Below, piece after piece: positions 1 through 8,100 of a stretch of 64,000 nt of DNA. The position numbers were made by a program, and so were the translations under genes. Source of the stretch: Ramlibacter lithotrophicus (GTDB lineage: Bacteria > Pseudomonadota > Gammaproteobacteria > Burkholderiales > Burkholderiaceae_C); contig NZ_VTOX01000001.1 of NCBI RefSeq assembly GCF_012184415.1, positions 930,001-994,000 on the forward strand. Direction: 5' to 3'. Numbering within the stretch: position 1 is the stretch's first letter; every line of letters starts with the position of its first letter. The notes beneath the pieces are model-generated. The model did no database searches and was not told where the DNA came from. It worked only from the letters and a program-made list of their open reading frames with translations.

Positions 1-59
1 CAGTCCTGTTCGATCTGGGCGATCTGCTGTTCGCGGGTGAGATGGGTCCAAGAGGTCAT
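1..59 (-). CDS. N-terminal start of an unidentified protein (partial)
   Basis: Only the first 19 codons are in the window, read leftward from an ATG at 57-59 and running off the edge: MTSWTHLTREQQIAQIEQD. The upstream stretch reads TTGGAGCACACGCC before the ATG, so a GGAG ribosome site sits at normal distance and supports a real start. The peptide is hydrophilic with no signal sequence. It is too short to assign to a family. The gene is divergent from the EamA exporter and shares its AT-rich upstream region, where three inverted repeats lie. Confidence 0.6.
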   Translation of the reverse strand, partial: MTSWTHLTREQQIAQIEQD

Positions 60-435
60 GGCGTGTGCTCCAAGGTTGATTGAAAACTCGCGGCCGTACT
101 GCGTTGCCTTGGATCTGACTTTAGGTCTTCTAGAAGACTTGCGGAGCATCTTGTGTCTTATACAAGAGATAATTTTTCTTTTTGTATATCAATGACTTGC
201 GATCATGCTTTCTCGATGAGAAATTCCGTCTCTCATATCGAGAAATTTCGCTGCGGTGCAATACGCACTTTATTCATCATGTGAAATGTCGTTTTCGCCC
301 CATGCGCAGGCACCCCCGCCGGTGGCACGCGGCGACGGCGCTCGCGCGCGCCGGGGACAAGCCCCCGGCCGGGCGGGCGATGCGCTCATGCGCGGTGGTG
401 CATGATCGAGTCTTCGACTCACCACTCACACGTCC
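60..435. promoter_or_regulatory. AT-rich divergent intergenic region with three inverted repeats
   Basis: No convincing gene lies in this 376-bp gap; a 98-codon open frame at 182-478 has no ribosome site and overlaps the exporter. The part from about 120 to 290 is much richer in A+T than its surroundings. It contains a perfect 14-bp palindrome at 125-138 (GTCTTCTAGAAGAC), an inverted repeat TCTTGT-N7-ACAAGA at 149-167, and TCTCGATGAGA (211-221) facing TCTCATATCGAGA (231-243). The second repeat resembles the TTGT/ACAA half sites of GntR-type operators, which is inference. The region probably carries the promoters and operators of the two divergent genes. Confidence 0.5.
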
Positions 436-1335
436 ATGGGGCCGCAGCGCCTTCTTGCCTATGCCTGCCTCGCCCTGAGCATGTCGCTGGTGGGCAGCTA
501 CGTCGCGCTGTCGAAGACGCTGGTCGCCGCGTTTCCCGTGCTGCTGCTGGCGTGGCTGCGCTTCGGGATCGGCGGCGCAGCGATGTTGCACTGGCTGCGC
601 CGGCCGGCGGACGAGCCGCCCATGACGCAGCGCACACGCCAGCTCCTGTTCCTCGAGTCGTTCCTCGGCAACTTCCTGTTCTCGATCTTCATGCTGTACG
701 GCGTGAGCCTGACGAGCGCCGTGGCCGCCGGCGTCATCATGGCTTCGATTCCCGCCGCAGTGGCGCTCCTGAGCTGGGCCTTCCTGCGCGAGCGGATCGC
801 GCCGCGGACCTGGGCCGCGGTCGGCTGCGCCGCCGGCGGCATCGCGCTGCTGGCGCCGAGCCGGTCCGCCACGGGACCCGCCGGCGGCGAGTGGCAGTGG
901 CTCGGCAACCTGCTGGTGTTCGGCGCCGTGCTGTGCGAGGCCTCGTACGCCGTGATCGGCAAGAAGCTCACCGGCAGCCTCGGCCCGAAGCGCATCACCG
1001 CGATCATCAACCTGTGGGGGCTGGCGCTGGTCACGCCGCTGGGTCTCTGGGCGGCGCTGCGCTTCGATTTCGCGGGGGTGGCGCCCGGCATCTGGCTGCT
1101 GCTGCTGTTCTATGCGCTGGCGGCCAGCGTCTGGACCGTGTGGCTCTGGATGACGGGCCTCAAGGGTGTGCCTGCCGCGCAGGCCGGCGTGTTCACGGTG
1201 ATGCTGCCGGTTTCGGCCGCGCTGGTCGGCGTGTTCGTGCTGGGCGAGCCGCTCGGCGGCACGCAGCTGCTCGCCTTCGTGCTGGCGCTCGCCGGCGTGC
1301 TGCTCGCGACGCTGCCGCCGGGCCGCGGCCTCTAG
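436..1335 (+). CDS. EamA-family (DMT superfamily) inner-membrane exporter
   Basis: A 299-residue, very hydrophobic protein with about ten predicted membrane segments in two halves, the size and pattern of drug/metabolite transporters carrying two EamA domains. The first helix contains SYVALSK and the second half ends in GVLLATLPPGRGL. Such proteins export amino acids or small metabolites; the substrate cannot be read from sequence. No good ribosome site precedes the ATG at 436; the next in-frame ATG at 481 (MSLVGSY) would remove most of the first helix, so 436 is preferred. It is followed by a 355-bp gap and appears monocistronic. Confidence 0.8.
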   Translation: MGPQRLLAYACLALSMSLVGSYVALSKTLVAAFPVLLLAWLRFGIGGAAMLHWLRRPADEPPMTQRTRQLLFLESFLGNFLFSIFMLYGVSLTSAVAAGVIMASIPAAVALLSWAFLRERIAPRTWAAVGCAAGGIALLAPSRSATGPAGGEWQWLGNLLVFGAVLCEASYAVIGKKLTGSLGPKRITAIINLWGLALVTPLGLWAALRFDFAGVAPGIWLLLLFYALAASVWTVWLWMTGLKGVPAAQAGVFTVMLPVSAALVGVFVLGEPLGGTQLLAFVLALAGVLLATLPPGRGL

Positions 1336-1690
1336 CGACCGCTCGCGGGCCGGTGCACGCCACGTGCGCCGCGACGCGGTGGGAAGGGCTTTTTCCCAGT
1401 GGCGGCGCGCGCTTGATCGCGCTTTCTCCTGCGCAGCGTGAGGAGCGCACGGCCCGCGCCATGCGCCTCCCGTGGCGCCGGGAGCGCGTGCGACGCACCG
1501 CGCAACGTCGCGATCGGGTCCGCGCCAGAGGGAAAACAGCCTGAAATGCGCGTGCAAAAAACGCACACGCCAGAGTGAAAAAAGCGATTTTTCGCTTGGA
1601 AACGCGTTTTTTCTCCAGTAGCATCCGCAGTGCCAGTGGGGAATGCAGGTTCCCATTGGTGATTAATCAACTTCTAGAAGGAAAATCATC
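1336..1690. promoter_or_regulatory. Long leader/promoter region upstream of the SWIB gene
   Basis: No gene is supported in this 355-bp gap. From about 1555 to 1625 it turns A/T-rich with homopolymer A and T runs, a small stem-loop AAGCGA-TTTT-TCGCTT near 1577, and an AAACGCGTTT palindrome. It ends with the 10-bp palindrome CTTCTAGAAG (1671-1680), whose AGAAGGA part is the ribosome site of the next gene. It probably contains the promoter of the SWIB/H1-like gene, but I cannot pick a clear -35/-10 pair. Confidence 0.4.
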
Positions 1691-2134
1691 ATGGCAACTG
1701 CGAAAAAAGCCGCCGCGAAGAAGGCACCGGCGAAGAAGGCTGCCGCCAAGAAGGCGGCACCGGCCAAGAAGGCCGCGGCGAAGAAGGCCCCCGCGAAGAA
1801 GGCCGCCCCGGCGAAGAAGGCCGTCGCGAAGAAGGCGGCTCCGGCCAAGAAGGCAACTGCGAAGAAAGCCGCCCCGGCGAAGAAGCGCACCCCCAACGCG
1901 GCGTTCATGAAGCCCCTGACCCCCGACGCGTCGCTCGGCGCCGTCGTCGGTGCGGCGCCCCTGCCGCGCACGGAAATCGTCAGCAAGCTGTGGGCTTACA
2001 TCAAGAAGAACAAGCTGCAAGACCAGAGCAACAAGCGCATGGTCAACGCCGACGACAAGCTGCGCGTGCTGTTCGGCAAGAACCAGGTCTCGATGTTCGA
2101 GATGGCCGGCCTCATCGGCAAGCACGTGAAGTGA
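1691..2134 (+). CDS. SWIB/MDM2-domain protein with histone-H1-like lysine/alanine tail
   Basis: The 147-residue product has two parts. Residues 1-65 are almost only K, A and P in repeats of the AKKA/PAKK type, like the C-terminal tail of histone H1, and should bind DNA without sequence preference. Residues 68-147 form a SWIB/MDM2 domain (from FMKPLTPDASLGAVVG through LPRTEIVSKLWAYIKKNKLQ to SMFEMAGLIGKHVK), a fold known from chromatin-remodelling subunits and fused to chlamydial topoisomerase. Such small fusions are common in betaproteobacteria and are taken to be nucleoid-associated. An AGAAGGA ribosome site lies about 8 nt before the ATG and a strong terminator follows, so it is a monocistronic and probably well expressed gene. 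Confidence 0.9.
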   Translation: MATAKKAAAKKAPAKKAAAKKAAPAKKAAAKKAPAKKAAPAKKAVAKKAAPAKKATAKKAAPAKKRTPNAAFMKPLTPDASLGAVVGAAPLPRTEIVSKLWAYIKKNKLQDQSNKRMVNADDKLRVLFGKNQVSMFEMAGLIGKHVK

Positions 2135-2153
2135 GCTTCGCCTGAGACGGAAG

Positions 2154-2180
2154 AAGCCGGCGTCAGCCGGCTTTTTTCTT
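2154..2180 (+). terminator. Rho-independent terminator of the SWIB gene
   Basis: An 8-bp perfect stem AAGCCGGC-GTCA-GCCGGCTT is followed by TTTTCTT, twenty bases after the stop codon. The A-rich left flank is weak, so it acts mainly on the plus strand. The next gene, on the minus strand, ends at 2212. Confidence 0.9.
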
Positions 2181-2211
2181 TGCGGGCAGCGCGCACGCCG
2201 CCCGACCGCCG

Positions 2212-3945
2212 TCATTTCTTCAGCGCGTTCTCGCGGATGGCGCTCAGCGTGCCCCGGGTCGAGATCACCTCCGGATCCAGCATCACCTCGATCAGCGTGC
2301 CTTCCGGGCGCTCCAGCGCGGCGAGCAGCGCCGGCTCGAACTCGGCGGTCGTCGTGATGCGCACCCCCGCATAGCCATACGCACGCGCCAGGCCCACGAA
2401 GTCGGGATTGGCCAGCGGCGTGCCGCTGATGCGCGCCGGATACTCGCGCTCCTGGTGCATTCGGATGGTGCCGTACATGCCGTTGTTCAGGAGCACGATG
2501 ATGGACTTGCCGCCGTGCTGCACGGCCGTCGCGAGTTCCTGCCCGTTCATCAGGAAGTCGCCGTCGCCGGCCATCGTCAGCACCGGCCGCCCGGTCACGA
2601 GGCTGGCCGCGATGCCGGCCGGCACGCCATAGCCCATCGCGCCATTGGTGGGCGCCAGCTGCGTCCGGTGCCCCTTGGCGAGGCCGTGGTGCCTGAAGAA
2701 GCGGTGCATCCAGCTGGCGAAGTTGCCGGCGCCGTTGGTGAAGACCGCGTCCGCCGGCAGGTGCTTCTGGATCAGCGACACGATGGCCGGCATGTCGATG
2801 CTGCCGGGCAGCGCCTGCGGCACCAGGTTCGCGTCGTAGTCGGCGCGTGCGGCCTGCGCCCAGTCGCGCCAGGGCACCTGCGGCGGCGCCTCCAGCGCTT
2901 CGAGCGCCACGGCCGCCGCCCCCATCGATGCGTTGATCGCGAGGTCGGCGCTGTAGACGCGGTTCAGTTCCTCGGCGCCGCCGTGGATGTGCACCAGTTG
3001 CTGGGCCGGCCGCGGCACCTGCAGCAGCGTGTAGCCGCCGGTCGTCATTTCACCCAGCCGCGGGCCGACAGCGATCACCAGGTCGCTCTCCCTGATGCGC
3101 GCGGCCAGCTTCGGGTTGATGCCGATGCCCACGTCGCCGGCATACAGCGGGTGGTGGTTGTCGAAGATGTCCTGGAAGCGGAAGGCATTGCCCACCGGCA
3201 GCGACCACTTTTCCGCGAAACGCTGCAGCGCCTGCGCGGACTCGACGGTCCAACCGCCGCCGCCGGCGACCACGAACGGCTTGCGCGCCGCGAGCAGCAG
3301 GTCGCGCAACCGGGACAGCGACCCCGGATCGGGCCAGGCCTGCGAGGCTTCGACGCGCGGCAGCGGGCGCGCCCGGGTCGTCTTGGTGAGCATGTCTTCG
3401 GGCAGCACCACGACCACCGGACCCGGCCGGCCGTTCATCGCCGTGGCAAAGGCACGGGCGACGTACTCCGGAATGCGGTCGGGGTCGTCGATGCGCTCCA
3501 CGCGCTTGGCCAGCCCCTTGGTGCTGGGGCCGAAGAAGCTGGTGTACTCGACTTCCTGGAACGCCTCGCGGTCGCGCTGGTCGCCGGCGACGTCGCCCAC
3601 GAACAGCACCATCGGCGTCGAGTCCTGGAAAGCGGTGTGCACGCCGATCGAGGCGTTGGTGGCGCCCGGCCCGCGGGTGACGAAGCAGACGCCGGGACGG
3701 CCGGTGAGCTTGCCCTGGGCCTCCGCCATGAAGGCGGCGCCGCCCTCCTGCCGGTTGATCACGAAGCCGATCTTGTCGCGGTACGCGTGGAAGCCGTCCA
3801 GGACGGCGAGGTAACTCTCGCCGGGCACGCCGAAGACGCGCGGCACGCCTTGCGCGACCAGGCACTCCACCAGCAGGTGGCCGGCGAGCTGGCCCGGATC
3901 ACGCGCCTCGGGGGCGCCGGAGGGGTTGCTGTTCGATGAAACCAT
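2212..3945 (-). CDS. ThDP-dependent enzyme, acetolactate synthase-like
   Basis: The 577-residue protein shows the three-domain layout of the acetolactate synthase/pyruvate oxidase family. The N-terminal pyrimidine-binding domain has the catalytic glutamate in NRQEGGAAFMAEA, the central domain is FAD/nucleotide-fold-like, and the C-terminal domain has the ThDP motif starting GDGDFLMNGQELA and ending in LLNNGMYG. It makes or breaks a C-C bond next to a keto group, but the substrate is unknown. No regulatory subunit gene is adjacent, so a biosynthetic ALS role is unlikely. It is divergent from the TetR gene, and an operator shared with the downstream operon lies just upstream of its ATG, so it most likely belongs to the same catabolic module. 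Confidence 0.85.
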   Translation of the reverse strand: MVSSNSNPSGAPEARDPGQLAGHLLVECLVAQGVPRVFGVPGESYLAVLDGFHAYRDKIGFVINRQEGGAAFMAEAQGKLTGRPGVCFVTRGPGATNASIGVHTAFQDSTPMVLFVGDVAGDQRDREAFQEVEYTSFFGPSTKGLAKRVERIDDPDRIPEYVARAFATAMNGRPGPVVVVLPEDMLTKTTRARPLPRVEASQAWPDPGSLSRLRDLLLAARKPFVVAGGGGWTVESAQALQRFAEKWSLPVGNAFRFQDIFDNHHPLYAGDVGIGINPKLAARIRESDLVIAVGPRLGEMTTGGYTLLQVPRPAQQLVHIHGGAEELNRVYSADLAINASMGAAAVALEALEAPPQVPWRDWAQAARADYDANLVPQALPGSIDMPAIVSLIQKHLPADAVFTNGAGNFASWMHRFFRHHGLAKGHRTQLAPTNGAMGYGVPAGIAASLVTGRPVLTMAGDGDFLMNGQELATAVQHGGKSIIVLLNNGMYGTIRMHQEREYPARISGTPLANPDFVGLARAYGYAGVRITTTAEFEPALLAALERPEGTLIEVMLDPEVISTRGTLSAIRENALKK

Positions 3946-3957
3946 GGCTTGACTTTA

Positions 3958-3977
3958 TTAACTGTACGGTGAATTAT
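3958..3977. promoter_or_regulatory. Putative TetR operator O1
   Basis: The site TTAACTG-TAC-GGTGAATTAT lies between the divergent ThDP and TetR genes. It is a quasi-palindrome around GTAC with half sites TTAAC and GTGAA. The same sequence recurs in inverse orientation at 4675-4694, differing only in three central bases. Its position 12 bp from the ThDP ATG and just before the TetR ATG suits repression of both genes, including autorepression. Confidence 0.7.
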
Positions 3978-3983
3978 GCGGCC

Positions 3984-4634
3984 ATGCCAAGAGACGCTGT
4001 CCCGGCCGCCGAAGAGCGCCAGCGCGATGCCGACCGCTCGCAGAGCACGATCTTAGCGGCGGCCCGCGACGAGTTCGCGGAGCACGGCCTGGGCGGCGCG
4101 CGGATGGAGCGCATCGCCGAGCGCGCCGGCGTCAACAAACGGCTGATCTACTACTACTTCGAGGACAAGGACCGCCTGTTCCAGGCCGTGCTGGAACAGG
4201 CCTACCGGCACATCCGGGACGAGGAGCGGCAGCTGAACCTGCTGGCGCTCAGGCCCGTGGACGCGGTGCGGCGGCTCGTCGAGTTCACCTGGGACTACTA
4301 CCTCGCCCATCCCGAGTTCCTGTCGCTGCTCAATAGCGAGAACCTGCAGGCCGCGCGGCACCTGGAGAACTCGCAGCGGGCGCGCGAGATGAACTCGCCG
4401 CTGATCGCCACGCTGGGCGAGATCCTCGAGCGCGGCCGCAAGGAAGGGAGCTTCCGCGGCGGCATCGACCCGCTGCAGCTGTACGTCTCGATCGCCGGGC
4501 TGGCCTACTTCTACCTGTCCAACCACTACACCCTGTCGGCGATCTTCGGCCGCGACCTCATGACGGCGAAGGCACGCAACGAGCGGCTCACGCACATCTG
4601 CGACGTGATCCTCGGGTATGTCCTGAGGAACTGA
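3984..4634 (+). CDS. TetR-family transcriptional regulator
   Basis: The N-terminal helix-turn-helix of TetR regulators is plain at residues about 17-60 (ILAAARDEFAEHG, MERIAERAGVNKRLIYYYF). The ligand domain follows to residue 216 and resembles the TetR_C group found in RutR-like and similar regulators. The frame is open to 3936, but an ATG there would lie inside the operator region; ATG 3984 (MPRDAVPAAEERQ) is the better start. It likely represses both the divergent ThDP gene and the following Bug-Gfo-DUF993-isomerase operon through the two matching sites at 3958 and 4675, and is released by an unknown pathway intermediate. Confidence 0.88.
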   Translation: MPRDAVPAAEERQRDADRSQSTILAAARDEFAEHGLGGARMERIAERAGVNKRLIYYYFEDKDRLFQAVLEQAYRHIRDEERQLNLLALRPVDAVRRLVEFTWDYYLAHPEFLSLLNSENLQAARHLENSQRAREMNSPLIATLGEILERGRKEGSFRGGIDPLQLYVSIAGLAYFYLSNHYTLSAIFGRDLMTAKARNERLTHICDVILGYVLRN

Positions 4635-4674
4635 GGCGCGTCCACCCGCTTGCGGACTGCCATTTCCTGCCCCC

Positions 4675-4694
4675 ATAATTCACCAATCAGTTAA
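4675..4694. promoter_or_regulatory. Putative TetR operator O2
   Basis: This is the inverse copy of O1: read on the minus strand it is TTAACTG-ATT-GGTGAATTAT, identical to O1 except for the three central bases. It lies 15-34 bp before the GTG start of the binding-protein gene, in the position of a promoter, so a bound repressor would block the whole downstream operon. Confidence 0.7.
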
Positions 4695-4708
4695 TTAGGA
4701 GACACATC

Positions 4709-5689
4709 GTGAACATCACCCGTCGCACGTTGGCAGCTTCCCTCGCGAGCCTGGCGCTGCTGTCGCCGCTCGCCGCGCAGGCGCAAGCCGGCTACCCGAA
4801 CAAGCCCATCCGGGTGATCGTGCCCTTCGCCGCCGGCAGCACGACGGACATCATCGCCCGCGCCATCTCCGACAAGATGAGCCAGAGCATGGGCCAGCAG
4901 CTGGTGATCGAGAACCGGGGCGGCGCCAGCGGGACGATCGGCCAGGCCCTGGTGGCGCAAGCGGCGCCAGACGGCTACACGATCATGGTCCATTCGTCGT
5001 CGCACACGGTGAGCCCGTCCACCTTCGCGAAGCTGCCGTTCGACACCGAGCGCGACTTCGCCGGCGTCACGCCGATCTCGAGCACCCCCAACGTCCTGGT
5101 CATCTCGCCGGCCAGGAACATCCGGACGCTGAAGGACCTGCTGGCGGCGGCGCGGGCCAAGCCGGGCAGCATGAACTTCGCGTCGGCCGGCCAGGGCAGC
5201 GCCACCCACCTGAACGCGGAGAAGTTCAAGCTCGCGGCGAAGATCGAGGCCACCAACATCCCCTTCAAGGGTTCGGCGGAGGCCGTCACGGAAGTCATGG
5301 CCGGACGCGTCGACTACTACTTCTCGCCGATCGCGCCGGTCATCGGCCACATCCGCACCGGCCAGCTGCTGGCGCTGGCGGTGGACTCGCGCAAGCGCGC
5401 GAGCGCACTGCCCGACGTGCCGACCACGGCCGAAGCGGGCGTGCCAGGCTCGGAGTTCAACTTCTGGATCGGCATGATGGCTCCCGCCAGGACACCGCGC
5501 GAGATCGTCAACCGGCTGCACGACGAGGTGGTCAAGGCCCTGAACACGCCCGAAGTCAAGGAACGCTTCGCCGCCCTGGGCGCCGATGCCTGGACGCTCA
5601 AGCCGGAGCAGTTCGACGCCTACATCCGCGACGAGATCAAGTCCAACGCCGTGCTGGTCAAGGCCGCCGGCCTGGAAGTCCAGAAATGA
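4709..5689 (+). CDS. Bug/TctC-type tripartite transporter solute-binding protein
   Basis: A 326-residue periplasmic protein. A Sec signal peptide occupies residues 1-26 (twin-Arg start TRRTLAA, hydrophobic core, cleavage near AQAQA). The mature part has the Bug family markers YPNKPIRVIVPFAAGSTTD near its N-terminus and APDGYT in the first lobe. These proteins bind carboxylates or other small organic molecules, and many are orphans without TctAB membrane partners; none are nearby. The start is GTG at 4709, chosen because TTAGGAGA ends about 6 nt upstream and an ATG is lacking. It is the first gene of the operator-controlled operon, so its ligand is a candidate substrate of the module. Confidence 0.9.
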   Translation: MNITRRTLAASLASLALLSPLAAQAQAGYPNKPIRVIVPFAAGSTTDIIARAISDKMSQSMGQQLVIENRGGASGTIGQALVAQAAPDGYTIMVHSSSHTVSPSTFAKLPFDTERDFAGVTPISSTPNVLVISPARNIRTLKDLLAAARAKPGSMNFASAGQGSATHLNAEKFKLAAKIEATNIPFKGSAEAVTEVMAGRVDYYFSPIAPVIGHIRTGQLLALAVDSRKRASALPDVPTTAEAGVPGSEFNFWIGMMAPARTPREIVNRLHDEVVKALNTPEVKERFAALGADAWTLKPEQFDAYIRDEIKSNAVLVKAAGLEVQK

Positions 5690-5738
5690 CGACGGGCGGC
5701 GGCGGCGCGCCGGCGGCGACCTGAAAGGACCGAGCTTC

Positions 5739-6902
5739 ATGCCCACCCAACGACTTGGACTGATCATGCACGGCGTCACCGGACGCATGGGCATGAACCA
5801 GCACCTGATCCGCTCCATCGTGGCGATCCGCCAGCAGGGCGGCGTGACCCTGGCCAACGGCGACAAGGTGATGCCGGACCCGATCCTGATCGGCCGCAAC
5901 GCCGAGAAGATCGAGGCCCTGGCCCGCGCCCACGGCATCGAGCGCTGGGGCACCAGCCTCGAACAGGCCCTGGCGAACCGCGAGGACACCGTGTTCTTCG
6001 ACGCGGGGACCACCCAGATGCGCCCCACCCTCCTCGCGCAGGCCATCCGGGCCGGCAAGCACGTCTATTGCGAGAAGCCGATCGCGACCAACCTCAACGA
6101 GGCGGTGGAGATCGCCCGCCTCGCGCAAGGCTCCGGGCTCAAGCACGGCGCCGTGCAGGACAAGCTGTTCCTGCCGGGCCTGCGCAAGCTCGACATGCTG
6201 CGCCGCGCCGGCTTCTTCGGCCGCCTGCTGTCGCTGCGGCTCGAGTTCGGCTACTGGGTGTTCGAAGGCGACCTGCAGCCGATCCAGCGTCCGAGCTGGA
6301 ACTACCGCGCCGAGGACGGCGGCGGAATCATCCTGGACATGATGTGCCACTGGCGCTACGTGCTGGACAACCTGTTCGGCGAGGTGAAGTCCATCTCGTG
6401 CCTGGGCGCGACGCACATCCCGCAGCGCTGGGACGAGGCCGGCCGGCCCTACCCCGCCACCGCCGACGATGCGGCCTACGCCACCGCGGAACTGGTGGGC
6501 CACGGCGGCGAGCCGGTCATCGCGCAGCTGAACATGTCGTGGGCGACGCGCGTGCGCCGCGACGACCTGGTCACCTTTCACGTCGACGGCACCCATGGTT
6601 CGGCCGTGGCCGGCCTGCAGGAGTGCCGCGCGCAGAGCCGCGTCACCACGCCCCGGCCGGTCTGGAACCCGGACGTGAAGCAGACGATGAACTTCTTCGA
6701 CCAGTGGCAGGAAGTGCCCGACACCCAGGTGTACGACAACGGCTTCAAGATCCAGTGGGAGCACTTCATCCGCCACGTGGTGGACGACGAACACTACCGC
6801 TGGACGCTGCCCGAAGGCGCCAAGGGCGTGCAGCTGGTGGAAGCGGCGCTGCAAAGCTGGAAGGAGCGGCGCTGGATCGACGTGCCGCCGCTCGCGATCT
6901 GA
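5739..6902 (+). CDS. Gfo/Idh/MocA-family NAD(P)-dependent oxidoreductase
   Basis: A 387-residue protein with an N-terminal Rossmann fold (GLIMHGVTGRMGMN) and the family signature HVYCEKPIATNLNEA, whose EKP lysine is the catalytic residue. The C-terminal half is the substrate-binding alpha/beta domain. Homologues oxidise hydroxyl groups of sugars, inositols and related compounds. The open frame extends upstream to 5586, but ATG 5739 has GAAAGGA at good distance and begins where homologues do. It lies 49 bp after the binding-protein gene and 8 bp before the DUF993 gene, clearly co-transcribed. Confidence 0.88.
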   Translation: MPTQRLGLIMHGVTGRMGMNQHLIRSIVAIRQQGGVTLANGDKVMPDPILIGRNAEKIEALARAHGIERWGTSLEQALANREDTVFFDAGTTQMRPTLLAQAIRAGKHVYCEKPIATNLNEAVEIARLAQGSGLKHGAVQDKLFLPGLRKLDMLRRAGFFGRLLSLRLEFGYWVFEGDLQPIQRPSWNYRAEDGGGIILDMMCHWRYVLDNLFGEVKSISCLGATHIPQRWDEAGRPYPATADDAAYATAELVGHGGEPVIAQLNMSWATRVRRDDLVTFHVDGTHGSAVAGLQECRAQSRVTTPRPVWNPDVKQTMNFFDQWQEVPDTQVYDNGFKIQWEHFIRHVVDDEHYRWTLPEGAKGVQLVEAALQSWKERRWIDVPPLAI

Positions 6903-6910
6903 GAACGGCC

Positions 6911-8095
6911 ATGGCACTCGCACTGCACCTGCCGACGCCCGCCGGCGCCCTCGCCGCCTACCAGTTGCGTGGCACCAGTCCCGCCCGGCCGGTGGCGGCA
7001 ATCAGGTTCGACCGCATCGCGTACTCCGCGGCGCACGTGGTGGCCGATCCGCTGGCCGCCGTCGATCCCTGGATCCAATGCGCCGTGGACTGGGACGCGA
7101 CGATCGCGTACCGGCGGCACCTCTGGTCGCTGGGCCTGGGCGTCGCCGAGGCCATGGACACCGCCCAGCGTGGCATGGGGCTGGACTGGCCCACCTCGCT
7201 GGAGCTGATCCGCCGTTCGCTCGATGCGGCCAGGGACGTCCCCGGGGCACTGGTCGCCTGCGGCTGCGGCACCGACCACCTTTCGCCCGAGGCCGCGCAT
7301 TCGCTCGACGACGTGATCCGCGCGTACGAGGAACAGATGGCCGCCATCGAGCGGCTCGGCGGCCGGCTGATCGTGATGGCCAGCCGCGCGCTGGCACGGG
7401 TCGCGAAGTCGCCCACCGACTACGAGAAGGTCTACCAACGCATCCTGTCGCAGGCCAGGCAGCCGGTCATCCTGCACTGGCTGGGCGACATGTTCGACCC
7501 GGCCCTGGCCGGCTACTGGGGCACCAAGGACATCGACGCCGCCATGGACACGGCGCTGGGCATCATCGCCGCGCACGCCGACAAGGTCGACGGCATCAAG
7601 ATCTCGCTGCTGGACAAGGACAAGGAGATCGCGATGCGCCGGCGCCTGTCGCCGGGCGTACGGATGTACACCGGCGACGATTTCAACTACGCGGAGCTGA
7701 TCGCCGGCGACGGCCATGGCACGGCGACCACGCATGGCCGCAGCGATGCGCTGCTGGGGATCTTCGACGCGATCGCGCCCGCGGCCAGCGCCGCGCTGGG
7801 CGAACTCGCGCAGGGGAACGTCGAGAAGTTCCACGCGATCCTGGGCCCCACGGTGCCGCTGTCGCGCCACATCTTTGCGGCCCCCACCCGCTTCTACAAG
7901 ACGGGCGTGGTCTTCATGGCGTGGCTCAATGGCCACCAGCGCCACTTCACGATGGTCGGCGGCCAGCAGAGCGCGCGCTCCCTCGTGCACTTCGCCGAGC
8001 TGTTCCGGCTGGCCGACGCGGCCAACCTGCTGGAGCAGCCGGAGCTGGCCGTGCGTCGCATGAAGACGCTGCTGGCGCTGCACGGCGTCGACTGA
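6911..8095 (+). CDS. DUF993-family protein (TIM-barrel, dihydrodipicolinate synthase-like)
   Basis: A 394-residue soluble protein that I recognise as the DUF993 family, often described as dihydrodipicolinate synthase family. Markers are VVADPLAAVDPWIQCAVDWD near residue 35, CGCGTDHL near 115 and KISLLDKDKEIAMRR near 235; the lysine in KISLLDK is a candidate Schiff-base residue, by inference. No activity is established that I can name. The gene overlaps nothing but sits 8 bp after the dehydrogenase and 5 bp before the isomerase gene. Gfo/Idh, DUF993 and an isomerase together suggest stepwise oxidation, isomerisation and aldol cleavage of a polyol or sugar-like compound. Confidence 0.8.
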   Translation: MALALHLPTPAGALAAYQLRGTSPARPVAAIRFDRIAYSAAHVVADPLAAVDPWIQCAVDWDATIAYRRHLWSLGLGVAEAMDTAQRGMGLDWPTSLELIRRSLDAARDVPGALVACGCGTDHLSPEAAHSLDDVIRAYEEQMAAIERLGGRLIVMASRALARVAKSPTDYEKVYQRILSQARQPVILHWLGDMFDPALAGYWGTKDIDAAMDTALGIIAAHADKVDGIKISLLDKDKEIAMRRRLSPGVRMYTGDDFNYAELIAGDGHGTATTHGRSDALLGIFDAIAPAASAALGELAQGNVEKFHAILGPTVPLSRHIFAAPTRFYKTGVVFMAWLNGHQRHFTMVGGQQSARSLVHFAELFRLADAANLLEQPELAVRRMKTLLALHGVD

Positions 8096-8100
8096 CACCG

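Noticed and set aside
182-478. 98-codon frame in the first intergenic region
   Set aside because: No ribosome site, overlaps the exporter start, spans the palindromes.
277-1656. 459-codon open frame antisense to the EamA gene
   Set aside because: Highly Arg/Gln/His-rich composition typical of antisense frames in high-GC DNA; the plus strand holds a clear membrane protein.
127-1680. Identical CTTCTAGAAG palindrome at 127-136 and 1671-1680
   Set aside because: A 10-mer repeat with one copy inside a ribosome site; chance cannot be excluded and no further copies are seen.
1691-1890. Lysine/alanine repeats as a DNA repeat array or CRISPR
   Set aside because: They are in-frame codons of the H1-like tail, without spacers.
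2455-3939. 494-codon open frame on the plus strand over the ThDP gene
   Set aside because: No domain, odd composition, fully antisense to a recognised enzyme.
4691-6058. 455-codon minus-strand frame over the Bug and Gfo/Idh genes
   Set aside because: Shadow of real genes; no motifs.
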